A DNA stretch of 64,000 nucleotides from Kroppenstedtia guangzhouensis (GCF_014637345.1 NZ_BMEX01000005.1:1-64000); one strand, 5' to 3'. Shown: positions 1-7,756, numbered from the stretch's first letter. Translations and numbers: made by a program. Notes: generated from the sequence alone by a model not told the origin.

Positions 1-1
1 C

Positions 2-112
2 TGGAACAACACATCGACAGCGAACCAAAGGAAAATAAGCCCATCACCGCGTAAAACAGCGAAAAAGGCCGTCACGAAAATCTACGACGAGTGGGACAAT
101 CCCCTATTTTAG
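2..112 (+). CDS. possible 3' end of an unidentified gene cut by the window start
   Basis: Reading from base 2 there is an open frame to a TAG at 110-112, ending in the residues KIYDEWDNPLF. A second frame from base 1 stops at 52-54. The first is basic and then acidic/aromatic, which looks more protein-like, but no family is recognised. It could be the end of a transposase or unrelated sequence. The tail of the minus-strand gene at 72-362 overlaps it, so one of the two has been altered by a rearrangement. Confidence 0.2.
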   Translation, partial: WNNTSTANQRKISPSPRKTAKKAVTKIYDEWDNPLF

Positions 113-362
113 GTATCTCCTCATAAGGTAAATAAGATTCATTATAAATAGTTAATATAATAGAGCAACTGTGTTTATTAATAGAAAAATGGAATCTACA
201 CTTCTTGATTCGATTATCGAGTTCATAACATTTTTCGCACAAATACACCTTTTTAATCCGATTATTAATATAAAGTGCATATATAACGTATATATATCTA
301 ATCTCAATATCAATCACATTTCCATTTATATTAACATTGGAGAATTTATGTACCGTTTTCAT
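72..362 (-). CDS. small hypothetical protein, candidate immunity protein
   Basis: This encodes 96 residues with a CEKC motif and a further Cys near residue 55. No family is recognised. The start is supported by an AAGGTGG ribosome binding site just upstream. The gene is AT-rich and lies immediately downstream, on the same strand, of an RHS remnant, the usual position of an immunity gene in RHS loci. Its last residues (about ten) run antisense to another possible coding end, so the natural C-terminus may have been replaced. The immunity role is inferred from position only. Confidence 0.45.
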   Translation of the reverse strand: MKTVHKFSNVNINGNVIDIEIRYIYVIYALYINNRIKKVYLCEKCYELDNRIKKCRFHFSINKHSCSIILTIYNESYLPYEEIPKIGDCPTRRRFS

Positions 363-395
363 TTTCCCACCTTCTTGCTTAATTTTTTTACCTAT

Positions 396-452
396 TTAAT
401 CCAAGTGCTACGGATAGTTTGTGAAAAAAAACTACCCGTAGCACTTGGATTA
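396..452. repeat. long perfect-arm hairpin between RHS remnant and small gene
   Basis: Two arms of about 25 bases (396-420 and 428-452) pair with a single mismatch around a 7-base loop. There is no clean U-tract on either side, so it is not a classical terminator. It could stop or protect transcripts. It sits between RHS-type sequence and the following candidate immunity gene, like the hairpins at 1580-1609 and 3365-3405. Confidence 0.6.
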
Positions 453-515
453 AAAATCCTTCTCCCTCTAACCCAAAATGGTACCCATTGTACTCTTGCA
501 TTTCTGGTTACGTAG

Positions 516-838
516 ATGACCGTCCACCTGGGTCAGTTGGTCGGCATCGTCGTAGCTGTAGTTCGTGGTGGTCGCGATGCCGGTTTTGGGTCACTTTCTT
601 CGTCAGCCGGTTCCCTCATCATACCGGTACCCCGCATATCGATACGGATTCTCCACCGTCCCTGTTTCTTTCAGAAGATTCCCAAAGGCATCGTACTCAT
701 ACGATGCCACAACCGCTCCAGTGGAGTCGGTGAGGGCGGTTACATCCCCCCCGGTAGTTGGTCTGGTAATAGTACGTCTTCCCGCCTCGGGTCATGCTGA
801 CCGGATCGTTGTTGGCCCCGTAGGTATAGCTCATTTGT
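516..838 (-). pseudogene. RHS repeat fragment, internally deleted
   Basis: On the minus strand this stretch matches the 3' part of the full-length RHS gene at 8256-13832, at DNA level and in order: the QLTQVDGQ segment, the TKKVTQN segment and the YEYDAFGNLLKETGTVENP segment. There is a direct jump of several hundred bases between the LTKK part and the RYDE part, and small indels break the frame. It has no start codon or ribosome binding site. It is a decayed or reserve copy of the RHS module. Confidence 0.8.
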
Positions 839-1538
839 AACAACATGAATAACCTTCTTCAATGAACTCTTCGATAGTAAAACTCTTCAATCGACTTTTT
901 ATCTTATCAAACGTTAATAACTCACTTTTGTGGAAAAGTGCAATACCATCTGCATCAAACTCAATTGTAGCAAAAAAATGCCGAAAATCGACCAAAATTC
1001 TAGGATCTCGATTGTATGAATCATATTGATTTCCCTTATACCATGAAAAGCAAGGAATTTCCCCTAGCCAAAATCCAATAAAATCATTGATTGATGCAAT
1101 CGTGAAAAAATAATCTTGGAAAATGGAATCCAAACTTTTTCCGTTCTCTACTCTCAACAAAAAGTTTAAATCCCCTTTCAATTTATCTGTACGGGCAATA
1201 AATTGATGATTTATATCCAAAATTTCAAATTTTATCCCCTTTTGTTTCAATTCATTTATAAAATCCAATGTAGAAAACAACCCCGAAGGCCAACGAAGCA
1301 AGCAATATATCGGAAATAAGTTCCAATCTGTTAAAAACTTGGGAAAAAAGCGAATGGGCTGAGTTGGACTTGTACTACGTAGATGTAGGGATTGAGTCAC
1401 TCCACATTCAATAATATATCGATCATCACTTTGCATAGAACAGGCAGGAATAGCATTTGATTCAATTATTTCCTTTAAAGACTTCCCCTTAGATAAATGA
1501 CTCTTACAAATGGAATGCCTAATTTCAATTGAATCCAT
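831..1538 (-). CDS. hypothetical protein, candidate immunity protein for the adjacent RHS tip
   Basis: This encodes 235 residues and is AT-rich. It has no signal peptide or membrane segment, and no family is recognised. The start at 1538 has a GGAGG site seven bases upstream. The gene lies directly downstream of the orphan RHS tip at 1620-2027, separated by a hairpin. In RHS and contact-dependent inhibition systems the gene after the toxin tip is the cognate immunity gene, so that is the best guess here. The last codons overlap the start of the next RHS fragment. Confidence 0.5.
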   Translation of the reverse strand: MDSIEIRHSICKSHLSKGKSLKEIIESNAIPACSMQSDDRYIIECGVTQSLHLRSTSPTQPIRFFPKFLTDWNLFPIYCLLRWPSGLFSTLDFINELKQKGIKFEILDINHQFIARTDKLKGDLNFLLRVENGKSLDSIFQDYFFTIASINDFIGFWLGEIPCFSWYKGNQYDSYNRDPRILVDFRHFFATIEFDADGIALFHKSELLTFDKIKSRLKSFTIEEFIEEGYSCCYK

Positions 1539-1579
1539 TTAATTACCTCCATTCAAATATCTATCATATAATGAATTTC

Positions 1580-1609
1580 TATTGCCATGGGAATACCCAT
1601 GGCAATAGA
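1580..1609. repeat. hairpin between RHS tip and candidate immunity gene
   Basis: A 13-base perfect inverted repeat (CTATTGCCATGGG and its complement) with a 4-base loop lies in the gap between the tip stop at 1620 and the next start at 1538. It lacks a U-tract in the minus direction. It may act as a weak terminator or transcript boundary that separates tip and immunity expression. Confidence 0.6.
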
Positions 1610-1619
1610 TTTAATAACC

Positions 1620-2027
1620 CTACGCAAATCGGTAATTCCTATTTTTAGGCAAATAATATCCCTTGGGAATTGACCATCTGAACACATAGTGTACTGCGGG
1701 ATTTTTAAGGTGATAGTGAAATACTTTTCTTCCTTTATTTAGCTTCTTCCCCTTTTTCGTTACTAAGGGGAGGTTATGATAATCCAATGAGAAAATACGT
1801 GCATCCTCTCCCTTTTTAGGTTTCTTCTTTATTATTTGAACCAATGAATTTCCATACCCGTAGCGGATAGTGTAGTTTTTCTTATAATGTTTTAGCAAAC
1901 GAGCGGAATAGTTGATAACCTTTCGGGCGGCTTTCATCCCGTATTTTCTTAGCAGAGGTGCCGAGAAGCGGATAATCATCAAGGCTACAGCAATAACAGG
2001 ATGATTTCCATTTGGGTCAACATACAG
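1620..2027 (-). CDS. orphan RHS C-terminal toxin tip (unknown activity)
   Basis: Reading the minus strand from about 2027 gives YVDPNG, the conserved RHS boundary motif, followed in frame by about 130 residues ending at 1620. The segment is very basic (runs of K and R) with a central ARIFSLDYHNLPLVTK stretch and a HYHL motif, which would suit a nuclease, but no family is recognised. It has no start codon or ribosome binding site of its own, and an RHS fragment (2034-2200) is joined upstream by rearrangement. It is therefore a silent tip that could be moved onto the expressed RHS gene by recombination. The nuclease idea is inference. Confidence 0.55.
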   Translation of the reverse strand: MYVDPNGNHPVIAVALMIIRFSAPLLRKYGMKAARKVINYSARLLKHYKKNYTIRYGYGNSLVQIIKKKPKKGEDARIFSLDYHNLPLVTKKGKKLNKGRKVFHYHLKNPAVHYVFRWSIPKGYYLPKNRNYRFA

Positions 2028-2033
2028 TATTGG

Positions 2034-2200
2034 GGGTCACTTTCTTCGTCAGCCGGTTCCCCACGGCATCGTAGGTGTATTCCGTGACGGTGCCGTCTTC
2101 ATTTTTGCGGCTGGCGACGCGATCATTCTCATCGTATGTAGATCGCGCGGTTTTTGCCGTTTTCGGTCACTTTGGTAAGCTGATCCACTTCATTTTTCCT
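2034..2200 (-). pseudogene. short mosaic RHS repeat fragment
   Basis: It matches two separate parts of the full-length RHS gene (the VTEYTYDATGN segment and the EDGTVSLF / RAIYTYDENDR segment), joined at the short shared string GACGGTGCC. This is the mark of deletion between near-identical RHS repeats. It has no coding potential by itself and precedes the orphan tip at 1620-2027. Confidence 0.7.
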
Positions 2201-2492
2201 CTAGTTCTTTCTCCATTTCTTTCATTCGATAATAATATTGCAACCCCAATAATAGTATAAAAATCACTGTTATTGAACTGAAACCTATTATCACCACAAG
2301 ATACCAATCCATGACAACCCATTCATTTCAATTTATTTACTTTTTTTACTTTAATTTGAATTCAATAGTGTATTTCAAATCTAAAGAACTCCCCTTCTGG
2401 GGTGACCTTTGTGAGACTTGTGCTCCCCTGAGTGCATCTGAAATATGGCTAAATCAACACGCCCTCCGAGTCATATTTTTCGATATCAGTAT

Positions 2493-2984
2493 CTACTTAT
2501 TTGGATTAAGCAATTGAAACAGATACTGTGGTATCCCTTCCCGATTCAATAGATCAAGGAGTAACTCCTTATTCTCTTCATCAAGATCGGGTATGTTGTA
2601 AACCACATCTTTTTCTCCAATGTATACACCTCTGCACAAAGACTGACCATTGTTAGAGATACAAACGTTAATACCCTTAAATTTTTCGCTATGTTTTTGC
2701 GCAACATCCGCAAATACCTTCTTAAGTACCATCGGATCCGTATTATGAACCTCAACATGAACATTGATAAATTCACCCGACTCAAGTTCCGGATTTAAAT
2801 TAGTAACTCTGTATTCATCCATAACATTACTTAGAAGACGTTCTATTTCATCCTCTGAGTACAAATCAATAGGGTTTGATTCACTCAACATCCTCTTCCC
2901 CATTTTTACAATCAAGAAAAGCCCAATTATTAAACTGATAATAATCAAGATTACAATTGCCATGATCCAATGAAATATTTCCAT
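2493..2984 (-). CDS. hypothetical membrane-anchored protein, candidate immunity component
   Basis: This encodes 163 residues. One strong transmembrane segment (about residues 5-27) is followed by a soluble, acidic domain containing two Cys (CISNNGQSLC). The start at 2984 is chosen because GGAGGG lies 9-10 bases upstream. An in-frame codon further upstream has no such site. The gene follows the membrane protein at 3001-3342 with a 16-base gap, so the two are probably co-transcribed downstream of the orphan RHS tip at 3418. The family is not recognised and the immunity role is inferred from position. Confidence 0.5.
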   Translation of the reverse strand: MEIFHWIMAIVILIIISLIIGLFLIVKMGKRMLSESNPIDLYSEDEIERLLSNVMDEYRVTNLNPELESGEFINVHVEVHNTDPMVLKKVFADVAQKHSEKFKGINVCISNNGQSLCRGVYIGEKDVVYNIPDLDEENKELLLDLLNREGIPQYLFQLLNPNK

Positions 2985-3000
2985 ACATTTTATCCCTCCA

Positions 3001-3342
3001 TCAGAATATTTTATATAGGGAATACATAGATGATAAAATAAAAACAAAAATTAAAATGACCGAGAGTCCAAGAAAAAAAATAAATCCCCACAAAAAAAGA
3101 GTATTCCACTTTGTATCCTCTATTCTCTCAAAAAAACATTCCATCTTTTTTTCAAACCACTCCTTCCTTATGCTGTAAATACCCCCGATAATAACTAACA
3201 TAGTGGCAATCAAAATCAAGTAAACTATATTTATCTCCTTATCGATCAATCCCAATCCTTTAAAAAGGATAATATTGGAGACAAACCAAAATCCTAATGT
3301 ATACATGAAAATGTTTGCTAAAGACAAAAAAATTTTCTTCAC
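3001..3342 (-). CDS. three-helix membrane protein, candidate immunity protein
   Basis: This encodes 113 residues with three predicted membrane segments (about 5-28, 40-60 and 85-108) and a charged loop between the second and third. The start is GTG with AAAGGGTG upstream. It lies just downstream of an RHS tip containing a long hydrophobic stretch. A membrane immunity protein would suit a membrane-acting toxin. No family is recognised. Confidence 0.5.
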   Translation of the reverse strand: MKKIFLSLANIFMYTLGFWFVSNIILFKGLGLIDKEINIVYLILIATMLVIIGGIYSIRKEWFEKKMECFFERIEDTKWNTLFLWGFIFFLGLSVILIFVFILSSMYSLYKIF

Positions 3343-3364
3343 CTTATATCACCCTTTAATTTTA

Positions 3365-3405
3365 TTGAACCGAAACAGGTACATCTACCTGCTTCGGTTC
3401 AATAA
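3365..3405. repeat. hairpin between RHS tip and candidate immunity genes
   Basis: An inverted repeat (TTGAACCGAA...CAGGTA against TACCTG...TTCGGTTCAA, one mismatch, 4-base loop) lies between the tip stop at 3418 and the next start at 3342. Its position equals that of the hairpin at 1580-1609. No strong U-tract is seen. Confidence 0.6.
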
Positions 3406-3417
3406 TTTATTTATAAC

Positions 3418-4549
3418 TTATCTCCACCTTGATATTGCGTATGGGTAAAAGTAAGATTTTCCCTTTTTCACCCTTTTGAATTTGACAATAATCCCTTTCC
3501 GTTTGGAGGCCCACTTTAAATAGGTTCCTCCCACACCCAGAATTAGGTTAACAATCCTAGCAACTACAAATGCTCCCGGCAACCAAAAGTTTAAGAGCCA
3601 ACCCAAAGCCTTTATACCCTTTCTTCCCCACTTTAAATATTTGATGAATCTCTTTACTTCGAATTTGGTGAAATACATGTAGGCTCGATTACCACGGATG
3701 GTTCTAAACCAATGCCCGTCAGGATCTACATTTATAACGGGGTTGTTTAGGACATAGGAGTATTTGTTCAAACCAAGCGACTTATCCTCAAACCCCTCAA
3801 AGGAATCCCTCGTCAAAAACCGCCCCGTCTCCGGGTTGTAGTAACGGCTCTGCAGATAGTACAGCCCCGTCACTTCATCATACCGGTACCCCGCATATCG
3901 ATACGGATTCTCCACCGTTCCTGTTTCTTTCAGCAGATTCCCGAAGGCATCGTACTCATAGGTCGCCACGACCGCTCCGGTGGAGTCGGTGAGGGCGGTT
4001 ACATCCCCGCGGTAGTTGGTCTGGTAATAGTACGTCTTCCCACCTTGGGTCATGCTGACAAGCTCGTTGTTGGCCCCGTAGGTGTAGTGGGCCACGATCT
4101 GGTTGTTCTGATCCGTCTCATAGATGACGTTTTTATTCCCATCATAATGGAACGTGATCGTCTGGGAACCGGTGGTCATGGTCTTGCGCATGCCGTCGGC
4201 CCGGTAGGTGAAGGAGGCGAGGGTTTTGTCCCCTTCCTTGACTGCGGTCAGGCGGTTTTCGGCATCGTAAACAAAGGTCCGCTTGCCGTCGTGGGTCAGG
4301 TTGCCGTTTTTGTCATAGGAATAGGCCTGTCCGTTTACTTTAGCCAGTTGATCGGCATCATCGTAAGTATAGTTTGTGGTGGTAGACTTGTCTCCTTGGG
4401 TCACCTTTTGCTTCAGCCGGTTTCCCGTGGCATCGTAGGTGTATTCCGTGACGGTGCCGTCAGGCTGGGTTTCCTTGACTAGCTGTTCCATCTGATCCTA
4501 AACATAGGACGTGGTTCCCTTGGAATCCTGCACTTGGATGATGTTGCCT
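3418..4549 (-). pseudogene. orphan RHS C-terminal segment with membrane-active-like tip
   Basis: About 375 codons match the 3' end of the full-length RHS gene, including the hyperconserved YYLQSRYYNPETGRF motif and the boundary NVDPDGH. A tip of about 95 residues then diverges completely. The tip is basic at both ends with a hydrophobic core (ALGWLLNFWLPGAF and following residues), which suggests membrane insertion. There is no upstream start: an in-frame TAG at 4498-4500 stands where the full-length gene reads Tyr in TTYVYDELEQ. The segment is a reserve copy with an intact 3' end. The two membrane proteins downstream are its likely immunity partners. Confidence 0.75.
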
Positions 4550-4590
4550 CACAGTAACGACATTATCACTCTTCTCAAATATTTTGAGCC

Positions 4591-4821
4591 TTAATGACAA
4601 TCCTTTGGAAGCTTTTCAAGATCCGATTTGTTTATGCGTATCACGGGCTTTCCATTTTCATTAGAGACAGTAAAATTGACCTCGTGTTTTTGTAAACATT
4701 CTAATCTAGTTTGATTTTGGCTCAAGACTACTTGCTTATTTTCAGGTAGAATCCTGAATACATAGTAAGTCCCTAATAAACTCACTAAAATCAAAATAAG
4801 AATGAAAGTCACTTTTTTCAT
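4591..4821 (-). CDS. small exported or membrane-anchored hypothetical protein
   Basis: This encodes 76 residues: an N-terminal hydrophobic segment (residues 4-24) and a hydrophilic remainder with two Cys. It has a clear GGGGGA ribosome binding site. It lies after the gene fragment at 4991-5317 and may be its partner (immunity), but nothing in the sequence proves it. It could be a lipoprotein-like or single-pass protein. Confidence 0.45.
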   Translation of the reverse strand: MKKVTFILILILVSLLGTYYVFRILPENKQVVLSQNQTRLECLQKHEVNFTVSNENGKPVIRINKSDLEKLPKDCH

Positions 4822-4920
4822 TTGTAATTCCCCCTGAATTTATGTCCAAACGAAACAAGAAAGATAGTTCAGTAAGAAGATCAGGACAAGTCAAAGCAGT
4901 ACTTGGTCAGTACATTATTC

Positions 4921-4972
4921 TAGCCAATTATCCTCCCTAATGAACTATGGGAGGGATAATTGGCTTTTTCTT
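4921..4972 (+). terminator. strong hairpin with T-run on the + strand
   Basis: A 16-base stem (AGCCAATTATCCTCCC against its complement, one bulge) is followed by TTTTTCTTT on the + strand. No + strand gene is seen upstream, so it may be a relic moved with a rearranged piece. Just before it, at about 4897-4911, is a partial match to the end of the inverted-repeat element at 25815-25984. Confidence 0.55.
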
Positions 4973-4990
4973 TAATAAAAACTGAAGTAC

Positions 4991-5317
4991 TTATCCTTTT
5001 AAAACCCAAAAGTACTTTGTAGCCATGAATCTTCGAGTAGATAACCTGGTTTTGAAATATGGAACTCTGGTGTAAAGAGCCACATTCCACGAAAGTTTAA
5101 CGCCTTTGCCTTTGTTAATAATTGTGCATTTAGGTTTTGATTTGTTTTTCTTGCTTTTGTGAGGATGAAATCCTTCAAAATCAACATCTACATTAGTACA
5201 GCTTGTATATTTGCCTGTCCGAGAGTTCTTGTTGGCTTTAGCGTAAAAAACTAATTTCCAACTCCGCGTACCATGAATCACCCATCTTTGATGGTAGTCT
5301 AGTGCCCCTTCAGGCAA
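4991..5317 (-). CDS. C-terminal remnant of an unidentified, possibly toxin-tip, protein
   Basis: An open frame of 108 codons is very basic (KSKKNKSKPK near the middle) and has an aromatic C-terminus. The only upstream starts are TTG/GTG without a ribosome binding site, and the frame opens straight out of a palindromic repeat (5335-5412) that lies next to the IS element, so the 5' part is probably lost. Its place in the RHS tip array suggests another tip. No RHS boundary motif is left to confirm that. Confidence 0.35.
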   Translation of the reverse strand: MPEGALDYHQRWVIHGTRSWKLVFYAKANKNSRTGKYTSCTNVDVDFEGFHPHKSKKNKSKPKCTIINKGKGVKLSWNVALYTRVPYFKTRLSTRRFMATKYFWVLKG

Positions 5318-5334
5318 CTTTGATCTTGTTTTTC

Positions 5335-5412
5335 AGCAAGGCGGGGGCAGGATGGTGGGGCGGCTCCGATCTCTTGCAAAGAGCGCAAAGGCTCTTCGCC
5401 TCCCCACCATCC
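5335..5412. repeat. palindromic repeat, family B-like
   Basis: GGATGGTGGGG is repeated in inverted orientation (CCCCACCATCC) about 40 bases later. The right half, with the string aaggctcttcgcctcc and the following ccatccaa, resembles the right half of the repeats at 7757-7905 and 20446-20640. It is probably a divergent member of that family. Confidence 0.5.
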
Positions 5413-5521
5413 AAGCCAATCTGTGATTTTCCATACAATGTTCGCTGAGGGGGCACTAGAAAGTGGACACATCGAACAGAGAATGCAAAAATAAAATTAA
5501 CTTTGTTCGAGGTGTTCAACG

Positions 5522-5812
5522 ATGAAGAAACGGCATTATGACCCGGAGTTTAAGATTCAGACGGCGCAAATGATCTTGGAACAAGGCAAGGCAGTTGCAC
5601 AAGCTTCGCGCGAATTGGGGATCTCCAAAAATACCCTTCACCGTTGGGTACAGGAGTACAAACGCGATGGGGAGCATGCTTTTCCCGGGAGTGGGAAGCT
5701 CAATCCGGAAGATCAAGCTCTTCACGAGCTGCAAAAACGCATCCGTGATCTGGAAGAGGAGAACAGTATCTTAAAAAAGGCTATGCACATCTTCGCCAAA
5801 GACCGGAAATAA
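5522..5812 (+). CDS. IS3-family transposase OrfA (HTH protein)
   Basis: This encodes 96 residues. The N-terminal helix-turn-helix (about 10-50, ASRELGISKNTLHRW) binds the element ends, and a C-terminal leucine-zipper-like coiled coil (about 62-95) follows. A slippery heptamer A AAA AAG at 5773-5779 lies in the OrfA frame. After a -1 slip the frame stays open through to OrfB, so the active transposase OrfAB is expected from programmed frameshifting, as known for IS3 elements. Confidence 0.9.
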   Translation: MKKRHYDPEFKIQTAQMILEQGKAVAQASRELGISKNTLHRWVQEYKRDGEHAFPGSGKLNPEDQALHELQKRIRDLEEENSILKKAMHIFAKDRK

Positions 5813-5853
5813 TTTATTCCTTCATCCATCAAAACCACTTCACCTTCCGTGTA

Positions 5854-6687
5854 ATGAAGATGTGCCAAGTGTTTGGTGTTTCCAGAAGCGGTTACTATGC
5901 GTGGTTAAAACGCCCCCGAAGCGAACGTACTCAAAAACAGCAGAGGCTGTCCCAACACATCCAGCGGATCTTTCTTCGCTCACGCAGACTGTACGGGAGT
6001 CCTAAAATCACCCAGGTTTTACGGTCTCAGGGGCATGTGGTTTCTCAGAAAACGGTGGCTCGGTTGATGAAAGAGAAAGGTTTGCGTTCGCGTACGGTCA
6101 AAAAATATAAGGTGACGACGAACTCCAAACACACCCTACCCGTTCATGACAATGTGCTGAATCAGCAGTTTGTAGCGCAGTCTCCTAACGAAGTATGGAT
6201 GGCCGACATCACTTATGTACCCACACAGGAAGGTTGGCTGTATGTGGCCAGTATCATGGATCTTTTCACCCGTAAAATCGTCGGGTGGAAGGCGGATGAA
6301 CGGATGAGCAAAAACCTGGTGCTAAAAGCATTGGATCAAGCGGTTCAACGCCAACAGCCCGAATCGGGGGTACTTCATCATTCGGATCGCGGGAGTCAGT
6401 ATGCATCCCGTGAATATCAGGAAAGGTTATCCCGTTATGGCATGGTCGGCAGCATGAGCCGCAAAGGCAATTGTTACGACAACGCCTGTATTGAATCCTT
6501 CCACAGTGTATTGAAAAAAGAGCTTGTTTTTCTGAAAACATTCAAAACCCGCCAACAAGCAAAACAGCGGATTTTTGAATACATAGAAATATTCTATAAC
6601 CGACAGCGGATTCACTCATCGATCGGGTACCAATCACCCACAAATTTCGAACGTATATACTATAATCGTTTGCGAAACACAGGTTAA
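5854..6687 (+). CDS. IS3-family transposase OrfB (DDE integrase domain)
   Basis: This encodes 277 residues. An HTH_21-type segment (KSRRLYGSPKI-like, about 50-90) is followed by the integrase core with WMADITYV (first Asp), HHSDRGSQY (second Asp) and NACIESFHSVLKKE (Glu), so the catalytic triad is complete. The frame extends upstream without stop to the slippery site in orfA, so the annotated ATG may be used little or not at all. Nothing indicates inactivation. Confidence 0.9.
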   Translation: MKMCQVFGVSRSGYYAWLKRPRSERTQKQQRLSQHIQRIFLRSRRLYGSPKITQVLRSQGHVVSQKTVARLMKEKGLRSRTVKKYKVTTNSKHTLPVHDNVLNQQFVAQSPNEVWMADITYVPTQEGWLYVASIMDLFTRKIVGWKADERMSKNLVLKALDQAVQRQQPESGVLHHSDRGSQYASREYQERLSRYGMVGSMSRKGNCYDNACIESFHSVLKKELVFLKTFKTRQQAKQRIFEYIEIFYNRQRIHSSIGYQSPTNFERIYYNRLRNTG

Positions 6688-6785
6688 ATTCTCGATTCGG
6701 TGTGTCTACTTTATTGACTTAATACCACGTCTCGTAGGTGACGTTCTTGTTCTTATTCGGCTGAGTGTAACTAATTACTTGAATA

Positions 6786-7043
6786 TCATACTATTAAACG
6801 AATCAAATTTGCTAATACACAAATCGATCCCGAAATTATGAGGAATATTGAAACCTTTTTATTAACATTCAAATCCAATATTCCACATATAAACAAATAT
6901 AGCCCAACCATTATTATCGCCATATCAATCCATATCTCACTATCAGTTCCTAATGAAACAAGGCATAAAATAATAGTTAAAATTACTCCTATTACCCGCA
7001 TGGATGATTTCACTTTCTCTGCACTCCAATTGATTTTCCCCAA
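6786..7043 (-). CDS. small three-helix membrane protein, candidate immunity protein
   Basis: This encodes 85 residues, mostly hydrophobic, with about three membrane segments. The start is TTG at 7043 with AAGGAGG nine bases upstream. That site lies inside the overlapping RHS tip remnant (6943-7200), so tip and immunity gene overlap by about 100 bases in different frames. Either the tip has been shortened by a frameshift or the overlap is original. The immunity role is inferred. Confidence 0.5.
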   Translation of the reverse strand: MGKINWSAEKVKSSMRVIGVILTIILCLVSLGTDSEIWIDMAIIMVGLYLFICGILDLNVNKKVSIFLIISGSICVLANLIRLIV

Positions 7044-7311
7044 AATAAAACGCCTCCTTAATTTCCGCTTCCGTATTCCTCCATTTGTTCACTTCGTGAC
7101 CATTTACAATCGATATTGTTACATACTTATACGCCATACCATCCGGATCAACAAACATTACAGGGTTGTTTGCCGTGTACACATACTTGTTCAAACTAAG
7201 CTACTCATCTTCAAATCCCTCAAACGAATCTCTCGTCAAAAACCTCCCTATCTCCGGATTGTAGTACCGGCTCTGCAGATAATACAGCCCCGTCACTTCA
7301 TCATACCGGCA
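6943..7311 (-). pseudogene. RHS remnant with short tip, broken by a nonsense codon
   Basis: The minus strand reads the RHS core end (YDEVTGLYYLQSRYYNPEI and following) and then LTRDSFEGFEDE-stop: TAG at 7201-7203 replaces the CAG of the full-length copy. After it the frame resumes with LNKYVYTANNPVMFVDPDG, the RHS boundary, and a tip of about 65 residues to 6943. The remnant is abruptly bounded upstream by a tRNA-like fragment at 7312-7337. It is not expressible as it stands. Confidence 0.75.
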
Positions 7312-7337
7312 CTTCATTATGAGTGAAGTGCTCTGCC
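7312..7337 (-). other. tRNA anticodon/D-arm fragment inside the RHS locus
   Basis: Twenty-six bases match positions 21395-21420 of the tRNA-Thr gene with one mismatch, covering the anticodon stem-loop and part of the D arm. The loop here reads CTCATAA rather than CTCGTAA, so it may come from another tRNA. It lies exactly at the edge of an RHS remnant. The rest of the tRNA is missing. Confidence 0.6.
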
Positions 7338-7395
7338 GCGTATCATAAAGCACAACAAATGTACATTCTGATAACATCTTTGATGCTCTTCATAT

Positions 7396-7422
7396 ATTAA
7401 AAGGAGCCTTCTTAGGCTCCAA
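7396..7422 (-). terminator. rho-independent terminator
   Basis: On the minus strand GGAGCC-TAAGAA-GGCTCC is followed by TTTTAATAT, 20-odd bases after the stop of the gene at 7444-7743. Confidence 0.7.
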
Positions 7423-7443
7423 AGGTTTGAGCATTATCTCATA

Positions 7444-7743
7444 TTACTCCGGTATAGTGAAGTGATATAGAATGAATAATATAGCAGTTATTATAAATAG
7501 AATCATATAGTACTTAAATTCTTGAGCGCTGTTTCTTTCCATTTTTTCACGAAATTCCTCTGTTAGTTCGCCGCCTTTATCCTTTATTTCTTTCTTTAAT
7601 TCTTTTAATCGGTACGTTTTCAATCTGTATAACAGTACAGCAGCTATAATTACTAAACCAAACCCTATTTTAACAACCAAATTCCAATTCATTCTATGTT
7701 CACTCATTTCTAGTTGGTTTTTTTCAAGACTGTCTATTAACAA
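7444..7743 (-). CDS. two-helix membrane protein, candidate immunity protein of the full-length RHS protein
   Basis: This encodes up to 99 residues. Membrane segments lie at about 24-41 and 78-95, separated by a highly charged, probably helical segment. The first codon is TTG without a good ribosome binding site. An ATG at residue 13 (MSEHRMNW) is a possible alternative start, also with a weak site. It is the first gene downstream of the full-length RHS gene, though two repeats (7757-8195) intervene. The RHS tip there is hydrophobic, so a membrane immunity protein would fit. Confidence 0.45.
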   Translation of the reverse strand: MLIDSLEKNQLEMSEHRMNWNLVVKIGFGLVIIAAVLLYRLKTYRLKELKKEIKDKGGELTEEFREKMERNSAQEFKYYMILFIITAILFILYHFTIPE

Positions 7744-7756
7744 TAAAATGAGTGTT

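Larger units (their letters stand above)
5446..6727 (+). mobile_element. IS3-family insertion sequence, apparently intact
   Basis: It is about 1.28 kb and encodes OrfA and OrfB. Its ends start with TG and are imperfect inverted repeats of about 39 bases sharing the core GACACA-CGAA-GAGAAT (left 5446-5484, right 6688-6727). No clear target duplication was seen. It inserted into the RHS remnant area: sequence right of it still resembles an RHS repeat (NKNVTYET on the minus strand). Confidence 0.85.

Noticed and set aside
171-515. 114-codon + strand frame across the first hairpin
   Set aside because: It has no ribosome binding site, crosses the hairpin and RHS fragment, and is antisense to a gene with a good site (72-362).
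396-515. Minus-strand frame through the hairpin reading like a short RHS tip ending in STWIK
   Set aside because: It is not in frame with the RHS fragment upstream and much of it is the palindrome itself. It may be a relic, but evidence is too thin.
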